Shown piece by piece: positions 1-4,972 of a stretch of 5,679 nt of DNA. The notes beneath the pieces are model-generated. The model saw nothing but the letters and a program-made list of their open reading frames with translations, made no database searches and had not been told where the DNA came from. The position numbers and the translations under genes were made by a program. The stretch spans positions 1-5,679 of the forward strand of contig JAHADO010000094.1 in the NCBI GenBank assembly GCA_018375265.1, given 5' to 3'. Position 1 is the first letter of the stretch; every line of letters starts with the position of its first letter. This DNA is from Campylobacter concisus (GTDB lineage: Bacteria > Campylobacterota > Campylobacteria > Campylobacterales > Campylobacteraceae).

Positions 1-975
1 CAAATAGATAAAATTCGCTTCGTTAGCTCTGGCACGGAGGCTACTATGAGTGCTATCAGAGTGGCTAGAGGTTACTCTGAAAAAGACGGACTTATCAAAT
101 TTGAAGGCTGCTACCACGGGCACAGCGACGCACTTCTTATCAAGGCAGGAAGTGGCGCTACGACATATGGCAACGCTTCAAGCGGCGGCGTGCCACAAGA
201 CGTTGTGAAAAACACGTTTTTAGCTATCTACAACGATATAGAGAGCGTAAAAGCCATTTTTGAGAACAATAAAGATAAAATAGGTGTAGTCATAATCGAG
301 CCAATCGCAGGAAATATGGGGCTTGTGCCAGCTGATAAGAAATTTTTACGTGAGCTTAGAGAGCTTTGCGATAAATTTGGCGCTGTGCTCATTCTTGATG
401 AGGTTATGAGCGGTTTTAGGGCTTCTCGCCTTGGCTCATATCCATTTCACGAGGTGGATGCTGACCTTGTCACATTTGGCAAGGTTATAGGTGGAGGCAT
501 GAATGTCGCTGCATTTGGTGGCAAGGCCAAGATAATGGACTGCCTAAGCCCAGAGGGTGCTGTCTATCAAGCAGGCACGCTAAGTGGCAACCCAGTAGCG
601 ATGAGCGCTGGTATAGCGGCTATTTCAAAGATAAATAGTGACGCAAATTTATATGCTAGACTTGAAAAACTAGCGAAAAGACTAATGGATGGCTTCAAAG
701 AGGCCGCAAAAAGCGCTGGTATCGCTATACAAACCGATGTTCGTGGCTCGATGTTTGGCTACTTTTTTACAGATCATGCAGTAAAAAACTACGACGATGC
801 GCTAAAGAGCGACACAAAACTCTTTGCCAAATTTCACCAAGCGATGCTTAAACGCGGAATTTATCTTGCACCTAGCCAGTTTGAGACGGGATTTATCTGC
901 GATGCGATGAGTGAAGCGGATATCGATCTAGCGGTAAATGCAGCTAAAGAGGCATTTTTGGAGATAAAAGCTTAA
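1..975 (+). CDS. hemL: Glutamate-1-semialdehyde 2,1-aminomutase, 5'-truncated by the window edge
   Basis: This PLP-dependent cytosolic enzyme converts glutamate-1-semialdehyde to 5-aminolevulinate in the C5 route to heme, acting after glutamyl-tRNA reductase. The frame is open from base 1, so the ATG at 46 is internal: the codons before it read [10 protein letters not shown], a family signature. The visible part is 324 residues, and the family is about 425-430, so roughly 100 N-terminal residues are missing. Seen in order, numbered from base 1: SSGTEAT (9-15, cofactor phosphate region), GCYHGHSD (36-43), the PLP-binding Asp in [11 protein letters not shown] (D133), the Schiff-base Lys in TFGKVIGGG (K161, codon 481-483), and GTLSGNP (192-198). 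All key residues are present and the C-terminus looks complete. Similarity to E. coli HemL is obvious by eye. The stop overlaps the next start by one base (TAATG). The promoter is outside the window. Confidence 0.97.
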   Translation, partial: QIDKIRFVSSGTEATMSAIRVARGYSEKDGLIKFEGCYHGHSDALLIKAGSGATTYGNASSGGVPQDVVKNTFLAIYNDIESVKAIFENNKDKIGVVIIEPIAGNMGLVPADKKFLRELRELCDKFGAVLILDEVMSGFRASRLGSYPFHEVDADLVTFGKVIGGGMNVAAFGGKAKIMDCLSPEGAVYQAGTLSGNPVAMSAGIAAISKINSDANLYARLEKLAKRLMDGFKEAAKSAGIAIQTDVRGSMFGYFFTDHAVKNYDDALKSDTKLFAKFHQAMLKRGIYLAPSQFETGFICDAMSEADIDLAVNAAKEAFLEIKA

Positions 976-1256
976 TGGCAAAATTTAAGATAAAAGATAT
1001 CGTAGCAGGGGCTGAACAGCTAAGCCTTGGCGTTTCAATCGTAGTTGCGATCTTGCTTGGCACTGGGCTAGGATATCTTGTAAAAAAGGCTACAAATTTC
1101 ACGCCAGCACTTTGGATAGGCTTTGCTATTGGCATCGCAGCTGCTATTTTAAATGTCTATAAAGCCTACAAAGCACAGGTTAAAAGCCTAGATGAGCTAA
1201 AGGACGAGACTAGATATAAGGGCTACACAAAAGACGATGATGACGAGGACGATTAG
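975..1256 (+). CDS. AtpZ/AtpI-like small membrane protein with acidic C-terminal tail
   Basis: A 93-residue inner-membrane protein with two predicted helices, about residues 16-36 and 43-62, joined by a short KKATNFTP turn. The pattern of a small-residue helix ending in GxGLGYLVKK, then a Pro turn, then a glycine/alanine-rich second helix fits the AtpZ/AtpI family (Pfam ATPase_gene1 type). In other bacteria, members assist assembly of the ATP synthase c-ring and have been linked to Mg2+/Ca2+ movement. Here no ATP synthase gene is visible, so the role is inferred only from family shape. The tail is charged and ends in DDDDEDD (87-93). The start ATG overlaps the hemL stop, and a GGAG at 960-963 lies 11 bases upstream, a slightly long spacing. 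From memory the C. jejuni counterpart is Cj0852c, annotated only as a membrane protein. Confidence 0.85.
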   Translation: MAKFKIKDIVAGAEQLSLGVSIVVAILLGTGLGYLVKKATNFTPALWIGFAIGIAAAILNVYKAYKAQVKSLDELKDETRYKGYTKDDDDEDD

Positions 1257-1758
1257 CAGGCTTTTTATTTGCTACTTTGCGCTTTGGCTAGCCCTTAGCG
1301 CGGTTGGCAAATTTATATCAAATCAATTTTTTATAAGCTCGCAAATTTCATTTTTTGCCTCGCTTATCATCCTAACGGCTAGCTTTTTTGCCTATAAAAA
1401 TCGCATAAACTCAAGGCTAGAAAATGCAAGAGATGAAATTTTAGCCAAGATAGAAGAAGAGGACGAAGAGGATGAAGAAATTTTGCCCCAAAATGAGGCA
1501 AAAGAGTTTAGCCTAAAAGATGAAAAAGCAAGGCTAAAAAAGCAGAAATTTTCATTTAAAGATAGAAGCTTTGTGGCGGCATTTATGCCTTATCGTTTGG
1601 TCGCTTACGCGATACTTTTTTTTGGATTTATATTTTTAAGAAATGAAAATTTACTAAACGTGCCTGGCTTTTTAGTGGGGCTTGCTCCGATGCCCATTGG
1701 AGCTTTTATCTTTGGGATAATGCAAAATAATTTGAGAAAGGACGCAGATGGCAAGTAG
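1237..1758 (+). CDS. Four-helix membrane protein with acidic central loop, function unknown
   Basis: No function is recognised. The 173-residue protein has two hydrophobic helices (about 8-24 and 34-53), a highly charged central segment (54-115), and two more helices (about 119-136 and 143-162). The loop contains an acidic run EEEDEEDEE (73-81) followed by a Lys-rich stretch and is probably helical. Asn-Arg and Lys near helix ends suggest the loop is cytoplasmic. Two ATGs in tandem at 1237 and 1240 could start it, giving 173 or 172 aa. Neither has a well-spaced Shine-Dalgarno (AAGGG at 1218-1222 is 14-17 bases away), so initiation probably depends on translation of the AtpZ-like gene, whose last 20 bases it overlaps. 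Four helices after an AtpZ-like gene recall AtpI, but the long loop and sequence do not clearly support that. From memory it corresponds to C. jejuni Cj0851c. Confidence 0.82.
   Translation: MMTRTISRLFICYFALWLALSAVGKFISNQFFISSQISFFASLIILTASFFAYKNRINSRLENARDEILAKIEEEDEEDEEILPQNEAKEFSLKDEKARLKKQKFSFKDRSFVAAFMPYRLVAYAILFFGFIFLRNENLLNVPGFLVGLAPMPIGAFIFGIMQNNLRKDADGK
1737..1742 (+). promoter_or_regulatory. Ribosome binding site of the MFS gene
   Basis: AAAGGA lies five bases before the ATG at 1748, inside the end of the preceding coding sequence. It is among the better Shine-Dalgarno matches in the operon and supports the 1748 start, which overlaps the upstream gene by 11 bases. Confidence 0.65.
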
Positions 1759-2992
1759 TTTTAGGATCATTCGCTCGATGGGGCCGCTATTTTTAGGCAT
1801 GAGCCTGCTTTTTATAGGCAATGGCCTAGTCATCGCATCTTGTAGCGCACTTCTTAAGCAAAATGGCGTAGGTGAGCTTGCGATCGGACTAATTAACACT
1901 GGATTTTTCATAGGAGCGTTAATTAGCACGATCACAGCGCACAGGGTCATCTCAACCACCGGCCACATCAGAGCTTTTGCTATCTTTTCAGCTATCTTTG
2001 CAGTCTCAGCCATGCTTCACGCCATAAGTGAAAATTTGATATTTTGGGCGATATTGCGAGCCTTTTTGGGATACTGCTACTACGCACTTTTGATGGTTAT
2101 AGAAAGCTGGCTAAACGCTAAGATCCCAAACAAGATAAGATCGCGCGTCATCGCCTTTTACGAGTGCGTTTTTTACACGAGTTTTGGACTTGGAATTTTG
2201 ATCTTAGCGCTTGATCTTAGCGCATTTGAAATTTTCATCATCAGTGCAGCCTTTATCATGCTCTCAAGCATACCTTTAAATTTAATCCGCATCAACCAGC
2301 CTCAAATCCCGCAGCGCCAACCTATAAACATCCCTAAAATTTTTGGCATCGTCCCGCTAGCACTCGTGGGAGCGCTAGTTGCAGGACTTGCGATAAATGG
2401 CTTTTTTTCTATGGCAAGCCTCTTTGTCTTGCTTCAAGGATATAGCGCAAAAGAGGCGTCATTTTTCATGACCATAGCGATGGCTGGGGGCTTTTTAGCT
2501 CAAACATTTATCGGAGGCTTTTCAGATAGATACGGCAGACGCCCAGCGCTCTTGCTTTGTAGCGCCGTGGCATTAGTTAGTGCAGCACTCTTTTTGCTAA
2601 ATGGCTCAAATTTGATCGTTCAATACATACTTTCATTTTTCTTTGGCGGCGGTATTTTTTGCACATACGGACTTTCGCTCGCTAGGGCAAATGACGAGAT
2701 CACAGACAAGACAAAGAGCGTCCAAGTGGCGCGTGCGCTGCTTTTTAGCTACTCTTTTGCCTCGCTTTTCTCGCCGCTTCTTATGAGCTATGCGATGAAA
2801 ATTTTTGGCGCATTTGGCTTTATCTATGTCTATTTGGTGCTTTATGTTGGGCTCGTTTTATTTGCACTAACGCAAAAGACCATACCACAGCACATGAGAA
2901 AAGAGTACAACGACAGGCTCGTTGCAAGGACGGCTGGGATCGCTACTATTCAGCAAAATGGCAATTTTGCCGATAGAGAAAATAAAAAGTAG
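1748..2992 (+). CDS. MFS transporter, YcaD-like
   Basis: A 414-residue inner-membrane permease with about twelve hydrophobic segments, the normal size for the major facilitator superfamily. The loop between helices 2 and 3 carries GHIRAF (72-77) and the next helices carry ESWLN (119-123), both typical of the YcaD-type branch. The loop of the second half has a clear MFS motif A, GGFSDRYGRRP (256-266). The central loop with INQPQIPQRQP (182-192) separates the two six-helix halves. The last 35 residues are hydrophilic and cytoplasmic. Substrate cannot be told from the sequence; MFS carriers of this branch are mostly uncharacterised. An AAAGGA site precedes the start, and the gene overlaps its upstream neighbour by 11 bases, so it is expressed with the operon. 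From memory it corresponds to C. jejuni Cj0850c, annotated as an MFS transport protein. Confidence 0.93.
   Translation: MASSFRIIRSMGPLFLGMSLLFIGNGLVIASCSALLKQNGVGELAIGLINTGFFIGALISTITAHRVISTTGHIRAFAIFSAIFAVSAMLHAISENLIFWAILRAFLGYCYYALLMVIESWLNAKIPNKIRSRVIAFYECVFYTSFGLGILILALDLSAFEIFIISAAFIMLSSIPLNLIRINQPQIPQRQPINIPKIFGIVPLALVGALVAGLAINGFFSMASLFVLLQGYSAKEASFFMTIAMAGGFLAQTFIGGFSDRYGRRPALLLCSAVALVSAALFLLNGSNLIVQYILSFFFGGGIFCTYGLSLARANDEITDKTKSVQVARALLFSYSFASLFSPLLMSYAMKIFGAFGFIYVYLVLYVGLVLFALTQKTIPQHMRKEYNDRLVARTAGIATIQQNGNFADRENKK
2953..2970. repeat. 7-bp perfect inverted repeat near the end of the MFS gene
   Basis: GCAAAAT (2953-2959) and ATTTTGC (2964-2970) are perfect reverse complements around a GGCA tetraloop. 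A competing palindrome, GGCAA-TT-TTGCC (2960-2971), overlaps it. No T-run follows, so it is not an intrinsic terminator on the plus strand. It sits 25 bases before the FliK-like start and could affect coupling between the two genes or be chance in coding sequence. Confidence 0.4.
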
Positions 2993-2995
2993 AAA

Positions 2996-4642
2996 ATGGA
3001 CGTAGCAAATTCTCTAAACATATCAAACACCTCGGTTCAAACTGGGCAAAACGCCACCCAAAACGCGCCTGTCCGTAAAAACGAGGGTTCGCTTTTTAAA
3101 AATCAGCCAGCTGGGACGCCAAGCGAACAGAGCGTCTCAAACGCTCTTGATAACGTTGGCAAGCTAGTTGCAAGGGTGCTTGATGATCTAAAAAGTGCTT
3201 CAAGTCTTAGCAAAGCTGAGCAAATTTTATCTCAGGCAAAAGACACAAAGATCGCTCCAAATTTAGCTAGCGAGCTCTCAGACCTTGCAAAAAGCTTAGA
3301 GGTAGAAGCAGCGCAAAATGAAAGCCCTGAGATAAAGAGCCTTGCTCTAAAACTAAAAGAATTTCTAAAGCCAATAGCCGATCTTAAAGCTGGCTCGCTA
3401 AATGATCAGATCAAAAACTCAGGTGTCATGCTTGAAGCAAATTTAAAAGATGCACTTACTCCAGAAAAACTGCCAAGCTCGATACAAAAGCTACTAAGCG
3501 ATATAAAAAATCTCTCAAATCAAAATTTGCTTAGTCAAATTTTAACTCTAAATGATGAGAGCTTGGATAATCAAAACTCATTTATGAAGCTCACCTCCAT
3601 GCTTGAAAAAGCGAGTGGTGACGCTAAAAATCTCCTTGATAACTCAAGCATGAAAACGCTTTTAAAAGATGTGGATAAGCTTGATAATGTGGCTAAATTT
3701 CTAGATAAAAACTTCTCAAAAGAGCAAAGCGCAGACGCGGTTAAAAATCAGACCAGTAAGATGGAGAATTTCATCTCAAATTTAAGCGAAAAGGTGGCAA
3801 ATTTAGCGAGCGAAAAACTAAATCAAAACTTTGGCTTTACACAAAATCACAAAGAGCTAAAAGCTATCCTTGATAGCCTAAAAAACGATCTAAAAATGCT
3901 AAATAACATAGGTGATGAGGCAGGACTTGTAAAGGCATTTAATGAGGTTAGCGACGTCTCAAAAGAGGGCAGCTTGCAAGATAAGCTCCAAAGTGCAGCA
4001 AGACGCCTAGCCCACAGCCTTAGCCTAGCAGACCCAGAAGCAAGTGCGGCTAAAAGCGATCTAGCCGAAAGTAAGGCGCTTTTAAAGCAGCTAAAACTAG
4101 CCACTAATGATATAAATAACATCACGACAAAGAGCCAGAGTGAAATTTCAAAGGTGCTAAATCAAGATGTAAAGAGCACGCTTTTAAACATAAGCGAAAA
4201 GAGCCAAAATGCTCAAACAGTCAATGCTGCAAACAAAATGATCTCGCAAATAGAGATGCACCAGATGGTCTCAAGCTTGCAAGGAGGCATACAAACTTAT
4301 ATGCCTTATATCTGGGACGGCGTTGAGGGCGGAAATGTCGCGTTTAAACAGGGCAAAAAGGATAAATTTTATGCCCAGATCGATCTAAATTTTAAGAAAT
4401 TTGGCCAGATAAACGTGATGGTTGGACTTGTGGATAAACGCTATATCGATCTATCGGTGGCAACGCAGACAAATGAGTTTAAAGAGCTTATCTTAGGAAA
4501 TTCAAGCGAGCTAAAGCAAGCGATCTCAAAGCTTGGACTAATCGTTTCAAATTTTAACATCAAAACCTTGCCAAAGGTGAAGTTAAACGATAGATTTAAA
4601 AATTTTGGCGGCCTTGATGTGGGCTTTGATAAGAAAATTTGA
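2996..4642 (+). CDS. FliK-like protein: long helical N-terminus plus hook-length-control-type C-terminal domain
   Basis: A 548-residue hydrophilic protein with no signal peptide, no membrane helix and, on reading, no cysteine. Residues 1-55 are Asn/Ser/Gln-rich and probably disordered. Residues about 55-430 are Leu/Lys/Ser/Asn-rich with heptad-like spacing and appear largely helical. The end differs: residues about 445-528 show alternating strands and a helix, FYAQIDLNFKKFGQINVMV (458-476), then IDLSV, FKELILGNSSELKQAISKLG and LIVSNFNI. This matches the layout of the FliK C-terminal domain (Flg_hook type), which touches the FlhB C-domain to switch flagellar export from hook to filament proteins. 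The next gene, overlapping by one base, encodes an FlhB C-domain homologue, which strongly supports this reading. The ATG follows the MFS stop after three bases with only a weak purine-rich site upstream. From memory it matches C. jejuni Cj0849c (hypothetical), while canonical FliK lies elsewhere. Domain family is an inference by eye. Confidence 0.8.
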   Translation: MDVANSLNISNTSVQTGQNATQNAPVRKNEGSLFKNQPAGTPSEQSVSNALDNVGKLVARVLDDLKSASSLSKAEQILSQAKDTKIAPNLASELSDLAKSLEVEAAQNESPEIKSLALKLKEFLKPIADLKAGSLNDQIKNSGVMLEANLKDALTPEKLPSSIQKLLSDIKNLSNQNLLSQILTLNDESLDNQNSFMKLTSMLEKASGDAKNLLDNSSMKTLLKDVDKLDNVAKFLDKNFSKEQSADAVKNQTSKMENFISNLSEKVANLASEKLNQNFGFTQNHKELKAILDSLKNDLKMLNNIGDEAGLVKAFNEVSDVSKEGSLQDKLQSAARRLAHSLSLADPEASAAKSDLAESKALLKQLKLATNDINNITTKSQSEISKVLNQDVKSTLLNISEKSQNAQTVNAANKMISQIEMHQMVSSLQGGIQTYMPYIWDGVEGGNVAFKQGKKDKFYAQIDLNFKKFGQINVMVGLVDKRYIDLSVATQTNEFKELILGNSSELKQAISKLGLIVSNFNIKTLPKVKLNDRFKNFGGLDVGFDKKI

Positions 4643-4905
4643 TGCAAGTAAATAAGAAAAAAGCCGTCGCTCTTGGCTATAACAGATCGCAAGATAACGC
4701 TCCAAAGGTTCTTGCAAGCGGTGCTGGAGAGATAGCAAATAAGATAATAAGCCTTGCAAAAGAGCATGACATACCGATCAAAGAGGATCCTGATCTCATT
4801 GAAATTTTAAGCAAGGTCGAGGTCGATCAAGAGATACCGCCAAATTTATATAAAGCGGTGGCTGAGATATTTAGCTTTTTATATAAGATCACAAATAAAA
4901 AGTAA
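4642..4905 (+). CDS. FlhB C-terminal-domain-like protein (FlhX/YlqH type)
   Basis: An 87-residue soluble protein equivalent to the part of FlhB/YscU that follows the autocleavage site. Landmarks are KKAVALGYN (5-13), APKVLASGAGEIANKI (20-35), the AKEHDIPIKEDP segment (39-50), VEVDQEIP (59-66) and LYKAVAEIFSFLY (69-81), each with a direct match in FlhB proteins. The NPTH motif is absent: the position aligned with Asn-Pro-Thr-His reads NKKK, and the membrane domain is missing. Similar free-standing proteins are FlhX of Helicobacter pylori, reported to partly replace the FlhB C-domain, and YlqH of Bacillus. The ATG at 4642 overlaps the upstream stop (TGATG); a TTG at 4639 is in frame but less likely. 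Only a weak AAGAAAA site precedes it, so translational coupling with the FliK-like gene is expected. Known FlhB biology suggests a role in export-substrate switching. From memory it corresponds to Cj0848c. Confidence 0.93.
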   Translation: MQVNKKKAVALGYNRSQDNAPKVLASGAGEIANKIISLAKEHDIPIKEDPDLIEILSKVEVDQEIPPNLYKAVAEIFSFLYKITNKK

Positions 4906-4906
4906 A

Positions 4907-4929
4907 TATTGCACTTTAATAGTGCTATA
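4907..4929. repeat. Inverted repeat overlapping the receptor promoter
   Basis: TATTGCACT (4907-4915) and AGTGCTATA (4921-4929) pair at eight of nine positions around the five-base TTAAT; the core GCACT/AGTGC is perfect. The right arm runs into the -10 element of the next gene. This could be a repressor or activator operator. As RNA it could form a short hairpin just after the operon's stop codon, but no U-run follows, so it is a poor intrinsic terminator. Confidence 0.55.
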
Positions 4930-4931
4930 AT
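4923..4931 (+). promoter_or_regulatory. Extended -10 promoter for the receptor gene
   Basis: TGCTATAAT is a perfect extended -10 element (TGnTATAAT), the main feature of housekeeping sigma-70 promoters in Campylobacter and Helicobacter, which often lack a good -35. No convincing -35 hexamer is present at 16-18 bases upstream; the sequence there is TAAATA. Transcription would start near 4938-4940, leaving a leader of about 35 bases before the ATG at 4973. Confidence 0.7.
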
Positions 4932-4960
4932 CTCAAAATTAAGGAAATTTAAACATTAAA

Positions 4961-4968
4961 AAAGGAGG
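4961..4968 (+). promoter_or_regulatory. Strong ribosome binding site of the receptor gene
   Basis: AAAGGAGG ends four bases before the ATG at 4973. It is the best Shine-Dalgarno in the window and fixes the start of the receptor gene. Its strength contrasts with the weak sites inside the upstream operon. Confidence 0.85.
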
Positions 4969-4972
4969 TATT

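Larger units (their letters stand above)
1..4905 (+). other. Six-gene tightly coupled operon
   Basis: All six genes from hemL to the FlhB-C-like gene run on the plus strand with junctions of 1-nt overlap, about 20-nt overlap, 11-nt overlap, 3-nt gap and 1-nt overlap. No intergenic space is large enough for a separate promoter or terminator, so one polycistronic transcript is inferred. Its promoter is upstream of the window. A promoter inside a coding region cannot be excluded. Confidence 0.8.

Noticed and set aside
46..48. ATG as the start of hemL
   Set aside because: The upstream codons from base 1 encode conserved family residues ([10 protein letters not shown]), so this Met is internal and the gene continues beyond the window.
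944..1135. Minus-strand open frame of 63 codons
   Set aside because: It lies opposite hemL and the AtpZ-like gene, resembles no family, and is an antisense shadow.
1672..2013. Minus-strand open frame of 113 codons
   Set aside because: It is fully opposite the four-helix protein and the MFS gene, whose protein sequences are clearly real; no family features.
3847..4125. Minus-strand open frame of 92 codons rich in Ser/Leu/Arg
   Set aside because: Its composition is what the reverse complement of the Leu/Lys/Ser-rich FliK-like gene would give; no ribosome site or motif.
4639..4641. TTG as start of the FlhB-like gene
   Set aside because: The next codon is an ATG in a classical TGATG overlap; ATG is preferred and adds no loss of conserved sequence.
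4441..4767. Minus-strand open frame of 108 codons
   Set aside because: It spans the junction of the FliK-like and FlhB-like genes in antisense with no recognisable domain.
4909..4914. TTGCAC as a -35 element or part of a sigma-54 site
   Set aside because: It is only 11 bases from TATAAT, too close for a -35, and no TGGCAC-N5-TTGC arrangement is present.
4906..4972. Rho-independent terminator after the operon
   Set aside because: The hairpin has a short five-base perfect core and is followed by TATAATCTC, not a T-run.
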